Of a stretch of 36,859 bases of DNA, positions 22,786 through 33,176 are shown piece after piece (the first letter of the stretch is position 1; every line of letters starts with the position of its first letter). Source of the stretch: Chromera velia (lineage: Eukaryota; Sar; Chromeraceae); NCBI GenBank assembly GCA_018398765.1, contig JAHBMJ010001011.1, positions 1 to 36,859 on the forward strand. The letters run 5' to 3'. The translations under genes and the position numbers were made by a program. The notes beneath the pieces are model-generated. The model searched no databases. It had not been told where the DNA came from and worked only from the letters and a program-made list of their open reading frames with translations.

Positions 22786-22963
22786 CGATATGTTTCTTCT
22801 TTTCCCTTCTTTTCTTCATGTAAACAGTACACAACAAGAAGGAAAGGCACGACGAAGGCAAAATAACAGGACAGAGAATCGAACAACGTGGGCAGGGGGG
22901 CCGAAAGGTAAGAGTGAAGCGCCCCTTGCCTCTCCACCTCCCGACAGACTTTCACTTGATCGC

Positions 22964-22997
<34 letters not shown>

Positions 22998-23092
22998 CAC
23001 ACACACAGACACACACAGACACACACAGACACACACAGACACACACAGACACACACAGACACACACACACAGACACACACAGACACACACAG

Positions 23093-23155
<63 letters not shown>

Positions 23156-23185
23156 TACTTACTTACTTACTCACTTACTTACTTG
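22556..23185. repeat. Compound microsatellite cluster
   Basis: In order: CA/TACA (22556-22590), GT (22590-22608), GA with periodic CAGA and TACAGA steps (22609-22712), GAAA (22716-22785), a ~185-bp non-repeat spacer, CAGA (22966-22996), CA with regularly spaced CAGAC giving a ten-base period (22997-23150), and CTTA (23153-23185). Long open frames through it are repeat artefacts. Confidence 0.9.
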
Positions 23186-23633
23186 ATTGTTCACCCAATT
23201 AGAAATGTGAGATGCGCACATAGACGTGTGCAGCATGAAAGTACTTGAAACCCGCCGACCGTCCCCAATAGACGCGAGTACTCCTGAATCCATCATATTG
23301 GGTCACCGGCTAGGTCACTCGTGATGGCGTATGATGATAACGGAGAGAACCAGATGCGAAAAATACCGGATCGATTGGGCCATGATCTTTGAACGCGCTG
23401 TCCAGTCCACGAAGGCCCGAACTGGAATCATTCCCAATCTACCTCTTCTCTTGATTCCCGTAGACACATGCGTGGTCTCTGGAATCACATTCACGCAAGC
23501 GTGGAAAGAAAAGACAAATGAAATGAGCCAGTCTTGCCCGACAGTCCCCGCTTGCTCCCCTGTGTCCCTGTGATCTCTGTTTCACAAACAAGACCAATTC
23601 AATGCTCTTCCAACCGGAAAGACACGCAATAAA

Positions 23634-24671
23634 TCAGACTGCAACCTGTGAAACCACCGCACTAGCTACAATCCCGTGATCACAGGGCCTGACATTCTTG
23701 CGCTCTGAAGCTGCTAATGCTGCCATGACGACTTCTTCGTCTGCCTTCAGTTCATCAGAAGCAAATTTCAAGGCTTTTGGGTTGCTCGCGATCGCAGCCA
23801 TTACAACGGATTTTGATCCCTTCATTGCGGGCGCTGCAAATGCAAGTGCCTTTCCTGATTGCTTCACTGCTGCCAGAGCGATTTCCTCATCCCCCTGAAG
23901 CCCGGGACTTGCATACTTGAGTGCCTCTCCCAAACTCTCAACCGCTGCCTTGACGACCTGACGGTCCTGTCGGACATTCGGGCCAGCGTACTCCAGAGCA
24001 CCCCCGTAGCCTCTTTCTGGGGCGGTCAGGGCGGATAGAACGGTTTCACTGTCGTCACGAAGTGTTGCTGAGGCGTACTGAAGGGCACACGGACTTTCTT
24101 TCACCGCTACCAGCACAACATCCTTCAGGCCCTGGACTCTTGTGGACGCAAATTGAAGAGCCTGTCCGTCGTTCTCAACGGCAGCTTTCACCACATCCAC
24201 ATCGTCCTTCAGCGCTTTCCCTGCGTGTTGCAACAACCCGCCAGCCTTCCGGACCGCCGCGAGGGCCACTTCCTTGCTCTCCTTCTGACGTTTTGAGGCG
24301 TGCGTCTGCCCTACAGCTGCTAGGACGATTTCGCGGTCATCCACAAGAGATGCCGCTGCGTGTTGCAGGGCGAATCCGTTCGAGGACACGGCAGCGAGCA
24401 CGAGATCACGGTCTGCCCGCAATGGGCTTGCCGCGTAAGCAAGCGCGATACCGTTTTTCTGGACTGCTGTCATCACCACGTCTCTGTCACCCTGCAACGC
24501 GGGATCTGCATACTTCAGCGCACTTCCGTCGATCTTGACTGCAACAAGAACAACACGCCGATTGGCACGGAGTGTTGAGGATGCAAAGGCGAGAGGTGAA
24601 GAGGGCCCTGCTGAAGAAAGAGACGTGAGAGAACCAGAATCCACCGCAAGGACCGAGGAGGAAGCCCCCAT
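23634..24671 (-). CDS. DUF4116 tandem-repeat protein
   Basis: An intronless gene of 345 residues starting MGASSSVLAV. Almost the whole protein is about twelve tandem units of ~25 residues with the pattern (D/E)-R-x-V-V-x-A-A-V-x-x-x-G-x-A-L-x-Y-A-x-x-x-L-x, as in DRDVVMTAVQKNG and EALKYASPGLQGDEEIALAA. This is the DUF4116 repeat, found mainly in algae and other protists; its biochemical role is not established and it probably forms a helical solenoid. Unit 4 (GQTHASKRQKES) lacks the usual second half and unit 8 has a short insertion. The N-terminal Gly2 with Ser at position 6 fits an N-myristoylation signal, suggesting membrane attachment. The gene diverges from the SPOUT gene, 630 bp away. 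The start is the only in-frame ATG before the repeats. Confidence 0.85.
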   Translation of the reverse strand: MGASSSVLAVDSGSLTSLSSAGPSSPLAFASSTLRANRRVVLVAVKIDGSALKYADPALQGDRDVVMTAVQKNGIALAYAASPLRADRDLVLAAVSSNGFALQHAAASLVDDREIVLAAVGQTHASKRQKESKEVALAAVRKAGGLLQHAGKALKDDVDVVKAAVENDGQALQFASTRVQGLKDVVLVAVKESPCALQYASATLRDDSETVLSALTAPERGYGGALEYAGPNVRQDRQVVKAAVESLGEALKYASPGLQGDEEIALAAVKQSGKALAFAAPAMKGSKSVVMAAIASNPKALKFASDELKADEEVVMAALAASERKNVRPCDHGIVASAVVSQVAV

Positions 24672-25301
24672 CTTGTCCTCAAATCAGTTGTCTGCCACAC
24701 AGTGCGAGCGTGTAGACACAATGGAAGCTCGAAGCGCTCGAGTTACTTTGCCAGCAATCGCATGCAACACAGATCGACTCTTATATAAGACTCTGGCCTG
24801 CTTCGCTGCCAGTAGATCACAAACGTGTGTGGAAGTTTCGGACTACCGATTTGAAATTATTAGAATTGGCAGACGCATGAATCTATATAGATGTATCTAT
24901 TCCAGCAAATCAGTACTCAACAGATTCAATTCAAGGTCAGTCATTCAAATCGCGGCGTTGCAACCGCAGAAGAATCTGCATGTGTATATAGGGTGTTGCG
25001 CGCGTGCAACACTTCGGTCTGCCCCTAGCTGCAGCTGCATGTGGATAGCTGCATGTTGCTTGCCATATGCTTGCCATGGCATATGCCGTGTAGCCTCGGA
25101 ACCGCGGTACGCACCGTCTACTTCCTGGAGTCATGCAATGATCCTGATGCAGTCAGACTTCACTTCGTGCGTGTGTGGGCAGCAAAGCCTATCAGTCGTG
25201 CACACACACACACACACTACCGTGGAGACAGACCAACCAGTCTCTGGCACTAAGCTCGGGCTGTTTAACACTCAGTTCAATATTATCGATCAACTGGTCG
25301 G
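24672..25301. promoter_or_regulatory. Divergent promoter region, DUF4116 / SPOUT genes
   Basis: A 630-bp intergenic region. It has a CGCATGCA element (24759-24766) 88 bp and a TATATAA-like box (24781-24788) about 110 bp upstream of the DUF4116 start. Three TGCATGT half-palindromes (near 24977, 25036 and 25050) and a short CA tract lie on the SPOUT side. The regulatory role is inferred from position. Confidence 0.35.
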
Positions 25302-26315
25302 ATGACCACTTGCACAGGACCACTACCAGCTTTCAGTCCATGCAACCATCTCATGAAATCTGTCAATTTCCTTCTTCTCCTGGTCAGCGCAGCTGCACAC
25401 GAAGCAGCTGTCTCCCTCATCTCGTCGAAACACTGGAAAACGACTCCATCACTGGCCTTTTCCGTTCATTCCCAAGGAGTCAGAAAGTGCCTTCTCCGGA
25501 AACCGAGGTGTCCCCTATTTTCCCGTCTCCAATTGAGTGCGGAGGGAGAACCCGGTGGGGAGCCACACGAAGCATCACTGGAGGAAGGGACTTCAAACGA
25601 AGGTTTGTTGGAGCACTTCAGGGTCGTGTTGGTCAATCCACAGGAAGCAGAGAACATAGGGTCGGTCGCACGGTCATGCGGCAGCTTCGAGTGTCCGTCT
25701 CTGTGGCTTGTCAGCGACGTGGCTGTACGGCAGAAATTGGAAATGGACGAGAGGCACCGGGAGAATTCTTTGAGGAAGGGAGAGCCCTTGAAACCTTACT
25801 TGCAGTCTCCTGCCGACGTGGGGGGAGGCAAGAATGTCAAGTTCGATGTTCGGCAGTTCCGACTGGCAAAGAAACTTGCCACTCCCACGCACTCGAAAAT
25901 TCTGTACCAATCCCGCGTCGTGTCAGACCTCAACGAAGCTTTGAAGGACTGTACGTCCTCTGTCGCCTTCACAAGGCGTCTATCAACAACAGACACGGGG
26001 AGGCGTCATGCGTCTGTGAAGTTGCAAGACGTGCATCGTCTCGCTTCCGCTCAGGACACGATTCCACAGCGAGACGGTGTGGAAAAGGTTCCGTCGGATC
26101 CATTAAAAGAACGATTTCAAAGAGTGGCCCTAGTTTTTGGGAACGAGGCAAGCGGGTTGACGGCAAGGGAGACAGAAATGTGTGACCACGTCTGCTTGAT
26201 ACCCTCTTCTAAGTCGTTAAACCTCTCTGTTGCTGCGGGCATCGCCCTTGCCCGCGTCTATGAAGAAATCTGTCTTGAAAAGGGGGTGAAGCCAATGGGA
26301 AGAAGGTACAGCTGA
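25302..26315 (+). CDS. SpoU/TrmH (SPOUT) RNA methyltransferase, probably plastid-targeted
   Basis: A single exon of 337 residues. The C-terminal two thirds carry the three SpoU motifs: motif 1 RVVLVNPQEAENIGSVARSC (about residues 107-126), motif 2 VALVFGNEASGLTARE (275-290) and motif 3 CLIPSSKSLNLSVAAGIAL (298-316). These form the knotted S-adenosylmethionine site. The spacing and the LNLSVA motif resemble TrmJ/TrmL-type enzymes, which 2'-O-methylate tRNA; the exact target cannot be told here. About 105 residues precede the domain. Met18 starts MKSVNFLLLLVSAAAHEA, a good signal peptide, followed by a Ser/Arg/Lys-rich, acid-poor stretch like a plastid transit peptide. That two-part leader suggests import into a complex plastid. 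Start at 25302 or, more likely functionally, 25353. About 90 residues between motifs 1 and 2 form an unusual insertion. Confidence 0.85.
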   Translation: MTTCTGPLPAFSPCNHLMKSVNFLLLLVSAAAHEAAVSLISSKHWKTTPSLAFSVHSQGVRKCLLRKPRCPLFSRLQLSAEGEPGGEPHEASLEEGTSNEGLLEHFRVVLVNPQEAENIGSVARSCGSFECPSLWLVSDVAVRQKLEMDERHRENSLRKGEPLKPYLQSPADVGGGKNVKFDVRQFRLAKKLATPTHSKILYQSRVVSDLNEALKDCTSSVAFTRRLSTTDTGRRHASVKLQDVHRLASAQDTIPQRDGVEKVPSDPLKERFQRVALVFGNEASGLTARETEMCDHVCLIPSSKSLNLSVAAGIALARVYEEICLEKGVKPMGRRYS

Positions 26316-26448
26316 GGATATAGACAATATTTTTTTGGCCGGTTTAAAGGTCTTGAAGGCTTAATTGTTCTTGAACCGAGCCGCTTGAAATCGCTTGAAG
26401 AAGTGCTAAAACCAGGATATGGTCCATATGATTGGACCGTATCGAAAG

Positions 26449-26727
26449 TGAAACGAAACCATAGCTAGCACGAGGCTCAGATAGCATGTTAGAAGGTCTG
26501 TTCCTAAAAGCGTTCCCTAACAGTCCTACTTCAAAGTCTGGTTCTCCTGATAGTAAATCTGAATGCCATGAATATAAGCCGTCTTGAAGCTATATATCGA
26601 TTGGAGTGGCTACGGGCGCACGTGCTTCCGCTTAGTCCTGTAAGGCAGGCTCACGCGTTCTCTCAACGCCACCGACCGGCCCACGTCAACGTTTAGAGGC
26701 GGCGCGGCTACGAGCATTCACGTCACA
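26449..26727 (-). repeat. 3' LTR of the gypsy element
   Basis: A 279-bp copy with intact TG...CA ends. It matches 34249-34527 along its whole length with no net indel and about 23 substitutions by eye. It contains CCAAT followed by a TATATA box on the element strand (about 26590-26604), conserved in both copies. Confidence 0.92.
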
Positions 26728-27884
26728 TATGCCCGTCCTCCCAAGGCGTGTGTCCACACACGATTTCAGATCTCGTACTCAATTTCAATCGCTTCATTTC
26801 TCCTTAATACTTTTTCCTTTCTCCCTCGCATCAGATTTGAATCATACAAGAAGTCGGTATGCAACGACCGACACGGGTTGTCGGACACTGCCACAAGCGT
26901 GTGCGTGGAGTACCAACCATTGATCTTGAACATCGCTGCCTCAAGCAAACAAGAACGGGATGACGGCGCGTGCAAGCGATCAGTCACCACAAGAAGCTTC
27001 ATGAATCTGTCACTGCATATGAGCTCATGTAGAGATCGCCCTACAGCCAGTCATACACTTTCACTCATCATCCATCCAGTCACTCTGCAAACACTGAATG
27101 ACGACACCACAGGCACTCGAGAGGCGGTGTCTGTGTAGTAGAGCTCTCCTCCCTCAAAGTGGTTCTGGTTCGGCATGCATCAGGGAGAAAACACCAGAAA
27201 CACTTTCGTAGTCGGAAAAGACAAAGAGATCTTGCGAATACATATGTCAATTCGCTTCAGAGAGAAGGTACATAAAAATACACGGAGAAAAATCAAATAT
27301 GCATAAGAAGATAAGAATCAAGACACAGAGAAAAGAATCTGTATCGAGATGCATCAAAAGAAGAATAAAGAAAGATAGAAAAACATGAGAGGAAGTGTCC
27401 TCGAGTTGTTCCATTCAGCATCAGTGTGTCAGTGTGTCAATCAGTATGTCAGTACATCAATCAGTGTACACCTCTCCCTCCTCACGGAAAAAGTCCGTTA
27501 GCAACTTCTCAAGCTGTTGTCTATATTTCTTTTTTCTTCTTTCTTTTTCCACCTTTCCTTTGTTTTCATTCCTTCTTGTTCCATCTTTTATTCGCTAAGC
27601 CTTTCATTTCTTCTTCTTCCACCCTTCATTAAAATTTCTCTTTCTTTCATTCATTCATTCATTCAATCATTTTTTCATTCACTCTTTCCTTCTTTGAATT
27701 CTTTTTTTCTTTCTTTCTTTTTTTCTTTCTTTTTCTAAGCAGCAAGGCACAAAAAAGTCAAGGAAAAGGGTGAGGAACGATGGATTGACAAGAGCAAAGC
27801 AGATGATAAGAGTAACACAAAGAGAAAGAGACAAACATGAATGTTTCCATGACTCCCTTGTTTCTTTCCCCATCTCTTTCTTCG
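26728..27884. other. Non-coding 3' region of the gypsy element
   Basis: About 1.16 kb between the chromodomain stop and the 3' LTR. It contains pyrimidine-rich simple sequence on the plus strand (about 27515-27740: TTTC and ATTC units) and no supported gene. Confidence 0.6.
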
Positions 27885-28097
27885 TTATCGAAGTCTGCGG
27901 AGCTCCTTAAAGGCCTTGATTGCGTCCTTTGCGTTCTTGAGGTTCTCAGGCGGCTCCCAAGTTACTTTAGTCTCCGAGTATCCCCTCCAAACCACACGAT
28001 ACCTAGATACAATACTCCAGCGTCCTCCCTTTCCCTCGCATGTCAACGACCCTATCGACCTCCCACTCTGCCTCCTCAAATCTTGGTAAGAGAACAC
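27885..28097 (-). pseudogene. Chromodomain at the C-terminus of the gypsy integrase
   Basis: YRVVWRGYSETKVTWEPPEN followed by LKNAKDAIKAFKE is a clear chromodomain, with aromatic cage positions in YRVVW and TWEP. Chromovirus integrases use it to direct insertion into chromatin carrying particular histone marks. It is open up to its stop at 27885. Confidence 0.9.
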
Positions 28098-28251
28098 GGG
28101 GTGGAGGGTCTTCGGGAGAGACAGGGTACGCCTTTATGTATAAGAGACGTGAACAACTGGATACTTCCTAACTCTAGTGGGGAACATGAGTTCATAACTT
28201 ACCTCCCCCACCTTCCTGTCAATCTCGAAGTTAAGACTTGAACGGCCTATA

Positions 28252-29275
28252 CTAAGTATGACTCAGCTTGGCTTTCCGTTTGGAAGGAAAACGCTCACTC
28301 TCGAAAAATTTTTGGTACACTAGCACCCAGTCTCCTGGAACGAAAGTGGCTTCCCTTCTCTTCTGGTCAGCCTTCCTCTTTACCTCTTCATTTGCTCTCT
28401 CAAGTCGCTCTTTCACCTCTTCAAGGAGGGCCTGATGGTGCAGATGAAAGTCTTCCGCTGCCGTTGCTGTGCGTCTTGCAACCAGTAGAGATGGGAAAGT
28501 CCTTACCTCAAAGCTGTAAAGAACTACATGTGGTGTTGCCTTCAAACCCAAGTGCGTACTTGAGATGCATGCAAACTCAAGCGATGGCAGAAGCTTGGGC
28601 CATTCGGATTGATGATCTCCACAAAAACATCACAACATTGTCTCCAGCGTTCAGTTATAAATCTCGCTCTACCCATCTGTCTGAGGATGCCCGGATGATG
28701 ATATCATCAGGCGCCGGGTCCCTGCCAGTTTGTGCAGTCCTCTCCAGAACTTCGCTATCCACCTTGGGTCTTGATCTGACACAATCTCCAACGGGAGACC
28801 GTAGGAGCAGACAATGTGATCATAAAAGAGGCGCGCTGCTCCTTCTGCAGTGATCGTTGTTGCACATGGAATCTATTATGGTCTCTTGGATAAACGATCA
28901 ACCACAGTCAGAACTGAGTCCACCTACTCACCTTGAAAGTGTACACATGGAAGGGCATAGACAAAATCCATCGAGACCGAATTATAAGGCCGAGCAGGAA
29001 CAGGCAGGGGTTGCAAAAGTCCGAAGGGCTTCTGATTCGCCTGCTTGTTCCGGAGGCACGCATCGCAGTGAGGAACATAGACGGCGATTGAAGAGAACAT
29101 GTTCGGCCAGTAGAAGTCTTCAATTAGTTGCAAGTAGGTTTTCTCAATCGCCAAATGTCCCAGGCCTGGGACGTCATGGCACCCAAAGATCAGATTTCTC
29201 TACAATTTCTTCGTAGGGATGGCCAACAGGTCTGTGCCCTCATAAATGGACTTTTGCCCTCAAGTCAGACTGCAA
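28252..29275 (-). pseudogene. Gypsy integrase, interrupted
   Basis: The zinc-binding part reads GHLAIEKTYLQLIEDFYWP then CDACLRNKQAN (29175-29030). The catalytic core gives MDFVYALP (Asp), VSDQDPRW (Asp) and HPQTDGQSEIYN (Glu), spread over 28970-28600 with stops between them. The C-terminal domain shows KRREATFVPGDWVLVYQKF (28390-28310). Order and spacing are those of Ty3/gypsy integrases. Confidence 0.88.
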
Positions 29276-29279
29276 TATT

Positions 29280-30100
29280 ATGATACCCTAAAAATTATTC
29301 TAGACATTATGATTTAATAGCAGAGAAATACTAACAAAAAATATGATGAAGTAAAACTAGATTACCCAAAGTAATATAGAGCCTTTTATATCATCTACAA
29401 TCGTTACTTCTGCGCAAATCTGCTCAAATATGCTCAAAAGGCTGGTTGATTAGCTAGGGTGCATGGTGGGAAAAATGATGATCACCGTGGCACGTAGAAG
29501 TTAGTGAATGTTACCTGAAAAGAAATACACAGAAACAACACTAATAAATACGCTCAAAAGCAACGTTTAGCGCCGCCAATCAAGTACAAAGAATTGCTTC
29601 TTCTGTAAGGGAAACAGTGCAGGAAGGAGGGCTTCATAGCTAGGCTAGTCAGACCGGACAGGAGGCAGTCAGCAGGGGTCGGAGAGGATTCCGAAGAACA
29701 GAGCACAGAGACAACATAATCCTATTCACAAAGAACTCACACTACATGGCGTAAAAGCTTGCAAATCCTTCTGTGTGTGTCAATGAGAAGCTGTGAAAAA
29801 GAAAGACAAGTCCGTGGGTAGATCCAGATGTTCAGAGGGAGACTAGTACGGAGTGCCACAAATGAGAAAGGATGAACGAGTAAGGAGCACTTGCGTCGGG
29901 ATAGTATGGACCGCTTTCAAAGACTGATACACACGGAGCAAGTGGAAGATATTCAAATGCATGAAAGCTGAGCGATTGGTCTGAGGTGAAAAATATCTAG
30001 AACAAAGAAGCTGGATGCTAAGCAAATCATCATACAAAGCGAGAGAGCGAGCCGCGCTTCCTTAACTGACCGGCAGGTGTCCCCAATTCTCCGTCCACCC
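29280..30100. other. Unexplained ~0.8-kb AT-rich segment inside the gypsy pol region
   Basis: Between the linker after RNase H (MRDGNLYYKNRF, about 30160-30125) and the start of the integrase zinc region (IYEGTDLLAIP, about 29250-29218) lies about 0.8 kb of AT-rich sequence with no retroviral domain. It is probably a later insertion. I find no clear inverted ends or target duplication. Confidence 0.5.
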
Positions 30101-30206
30101 GTCCACCAGGTTGAACCTGTTCTTGTAGTAGAGATTTCCGTCTCTCATCTCTATATGTGATAGTCAAAAGCACAAGAAAGGCGGTAGCTCCTCTCGCTTC
30201 TGTCCC

Positions 30207-30875
30207 TCAGCACGCGGAAACAGAAAGAACAGGGCATCTCGAAAGAATTTGTCTTCTCGGTAGCCATCTCTGACTTTTTAAATAAAACTCTTCATCTAGA
30301 AGGAGGCTGCTGCTCGTCTGCAAACAAATTTCACAACCCATCGCTGCGTGTGCTTTCTCTGAAGGGGGATGCCAAGACAAGGTATTGGCGAGTATGTTCT
30401 TTGCACCTGGGCGGTACTTCAGTTTCACCCCCAGCTCCGGGCAGTGCAAGAAAGACATCCATCTTCTCACACGTCCTCGAGCCTCTGCGTAAGATGTTGT
30501 CAAGTCGAATGTCTTGAGGCTCTCATGGTCTGTCCACACTGTCATCGTCTCACTGATGTACGGGCGCTAGTGCTTGAGGAGAAAGATGATAGCAAGCAAC
30601 TCCTTCTCTCTGATGGGATAGTTCCTCTCCTCTTTCGTCAGCGTTCTCGATACGAAGGCCACCGGATGGAGCCAACCAACACATAGGTCCTGCTGCATCA
30701 ATGCACCTCCGAGTGCATTCCTCTGCTCAGACACGTCCCCGAAGATCTTAAATGGGTGTTCAAGATTGGGGATGTACAGAGAGGTGATGTTGATAATCGC
30801 CTCCTCCAGTAAGCAGATTCTGAAGGCTGTTTTCATCTCCTCCGTCCACTTGAACTTCATTCCCTTCTTCAACAC
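30207..30875 (-). pseudogene. Gypsy RNase H domain
   Basis: Block 30875-30567 has the connection and RNase H start (FKIFGDVSEQRNALGGALMQ, then REKELLAIIFLLKH). After a stop, 30545-30207 continues with MTVWTDHESLKTF and KYRPGAKNILANTLSW. The usual late Asp of the ADALSR motif is Asn (ANTLSW). A frameshift near 30280 leads to DGYREDKFFRDALFFLFP, the start of the linker to integrase. Confidence 0.85.
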
Positions 30876-31127
30876 CTTTGTCAGGGGCTACGCGATTGAT
30901 ACAAAACCTCTCACAAACTTCCGAACCCAATTGGCTGTCCTGAGAAAGATTCGTAGCTCGTGTAGGTCCTTTGGATCCGGCCAGTCTCGGATCAGTTCAA
31001 GTTTCAGGCGTTCGGGCATGATGCCCTTCGCGTCGATAACAAACCCCAGGAAGTGGGTACTGTTGGTGAAGAACTCGCACTTCTTGATCTTGACGTAGGG
31101 GTTGTTCGCTCTTAAGAGATCCAGTAC

Positions 31128-31613
31128 CTACTTGACGTCCTTCACATGCTGTGCCAGTGTCCGGCTGTACACAAAGATGTTGTCGATGAAGATGATGATA
31201 TACCAGCCTAGTGTAGGTCGCATCGCAAGCGTAATCAGTCGCATGCTTGTGGGCGGTGCATTTGAGACCCCGAATGGCATCACCAGCCACTCAAACGTTC
31301 CCCACCTGGTGACGAAAGCCGTCTTGTAGCTGTCTCCCATTGCAATGCGGAGCTGGTGGAAAAACTGATCCAAATCCAGCTTCGTGAACCATCTTTTTAC
31401 AAAAAGGGTCTCTATTAGCTCCTCTACACGCGGGAGTGGGAATGTGTCCTTCACCGTCACCTTGTTGAGAGGCCTGTAGTCGATTACCATGTGGAAGGTG
31501 CCATCTTTCTTCTTTACAAAGAATGCCGGCGCACCAAAGGGGGACGTCGAAGAATGAATGAACCCCCTGTCCACATAGTCCTTCAACTGGCAGTGCTTCT
31601 TCATCTCTCCCAA
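31128..31613 (-). pseudogene. Gypsy reverse transcriptase, active-site Asp changed
   Basis: A clear RT domain: VDRGFIHSSTSPFGAPAFFV, FHMVIDYRPLNKVT, TKLDLDQFFHQLRI (motif A), FEWLVMPFGVSNAPP (motif B) and IIIFIDNIFVYS (motif C). Motif C normally has two aspartates (xxDD); here the second is Asn (IDN), which should abolish polymerisation. Both flanks run into stops. Confidence 0.9.
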
Positions 31614-31640
31614 CTCTGCATAGGAGAGGTGATACGGTCC

Positions 31641-32966
31641 TTATACGGAGGCTTCGCAGCCTAGAATCACAGGAGGCCAAGCCCCTGGCTCCAGTTCGAT
31701 CTTGAAGTCCAGGTCTCCCCTCCTGGGTGGGAGCTTCGGAATCTCATCTGAAAACAACTCCTTGTTTTCTTCTAAGATCTCCCTTGCTGCACGGTGCAGG
31801 GAGGGAGATACCATCACTTTCTCATATTCACTAAAGGGGGACTTCCTTTCCTGTATCCCCTCCTTAGTTCTTGGATCGACTTCGACCTCTCCCACCTCCT
31901 CTCTCCTTTCTCTCTCAACCTCCGTTTCTTCCTCCTCTCTCTCAATTCTTTCCAATCTATAGAGAAAGAAAGGCGCTCCTTTTCTCACTTCTCTCGTGGC
32001 CTCTTTGACAGTCATGAGTCCATTTATCCAAAAACTTTTCTTTTCAGCAGTGGTATCCCCTCGAAGGAGGATCCTCTTTCCTTCGAAGTCGAACCACAAT
32101 TTCTTTATTTTCGGACAACAAACAGGATCACAGTCTTCATACCACCGCATCCTAAGAAACAAATCATATTTCTTGAGATCGGTGAGAGTGAAGCTGATCT
32201 GATCCTCATATTCGTCAATTTTTAGTTGACACCCATCCGCGGGAACGTACTCGAACACCTAGTGAGACGGGTCCCCTGCAAGTGCTCCCTCGCAATCAGT
32301 CAGCCTCCCAAACCTGCGGACAGGAAAGCCATGTGAATGAGCAAAAGAAGCAGACATGTAATTCTTATCTGCTTCCGGGTCAAACACGATTGTAACAGGG
32401 GTTTTGTTCACCGTTCCGCGAAGGCGCATCAAAACGGGTCGACGTCTGCCATCGCCTGGACATCGGGATGGACGCTGTCCGCGCCTGGCTGCCGGTCCTT
32501 TCTGTACTGCCGTGTTGTTCACGGTTCTTGTCTGCTGCAGAAGAACAGAGGGAAAAGAGGTTGGTGCAGCGTATTCATTCTCAAAAGGAACGGAGGCAAC
32601 TGGGTCGACTGACCAGGGAAGCTGAGTACCTGGCGGCCTTTGAGGGCCGTCACTTTCCCTCAGAGCCTCTCTCTGAAGAGGTGCTGCGGTTGACCTCAAG
32701 TGGTCGGTCTCATGCGCTTCCCCGTTTCTGGACTCCGGCAAGCATTGGGGGAACGAGTGCATATGGTTGCAATGGAGAACGTTGGGTCCTCTCCCGTGGG
32801 TGACCCGTATATCGTCCTCTCTCTCCCCTGTTGCCCTCACTGGGCTCTCGCCATGTCTTCGAGCATCATCTCTTAAATCCGCATCCCTCTCTCTCTCCTT
32901 ATCCTCATCTCCCCAATACTCATCCTCATACTCATCCTCTTCAGCTTCGAGATGGGTGGGACGCAC
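31641..32966 (-). pseudogene. Gypsy protease and spacer before the reverse transcriptase
   Basis: The block 32966-32259 ends in a retropepsin-like domain, VTIVFDPEADKNYMSASFAH, where the catalytic D-(S/T)-G-A is replaced by DPEA. The next block (32258-31641) continues in the same frame after a stop, with YDLFLRMRWYED (the usual YDxxLGMDWL region) and the acidic lead-in to the reverse transcriptase (ENKELFSDEIPKLPP). Acidic repeats fill the first part. Confidence 0.75.
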
Positions 32967-33176
32967 ACCTGGCCATCTCCACGGAGGCCGCTACCCCGAA
33001 TTTTGGCCCTGACCGTAGGGAGGCTGACGTCGCCCCTGCCCGTTCTGTCGTTAATCGTACCTCCCCCACTGCCTGCGAAGAGGATACTGCTGCTGCTGCT
33101 GACTCTTTTGATTACCCTGGGATGGAGGGACCCTATACTGTTGGTTCTGAATCATTTGCCTCTCTCCACCCCTTCT

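Noticed and set aside
22966-23185. Possible CRISPR-like array of regularly spaced repeats
   Set aside because: The units are simple CA/CAGA repeats without unique spacers, in a eukaryotic context.
22542-23186. Open frames rich in CVCV, SLSL, ERER and THTH
   Set aside because: They are translations of the microsatellite cluster in all frames.
23331-23573. 80-residue plus-strand frame
   Set aside because: It is short, with no motif and no supporting splice or promoter context.
25175-26185. 336-residue plus-strand frame overlapping the SPOUT gene
   Set aside because: It is out of frame with the three clear SpoU motifs and has no motif of its own.
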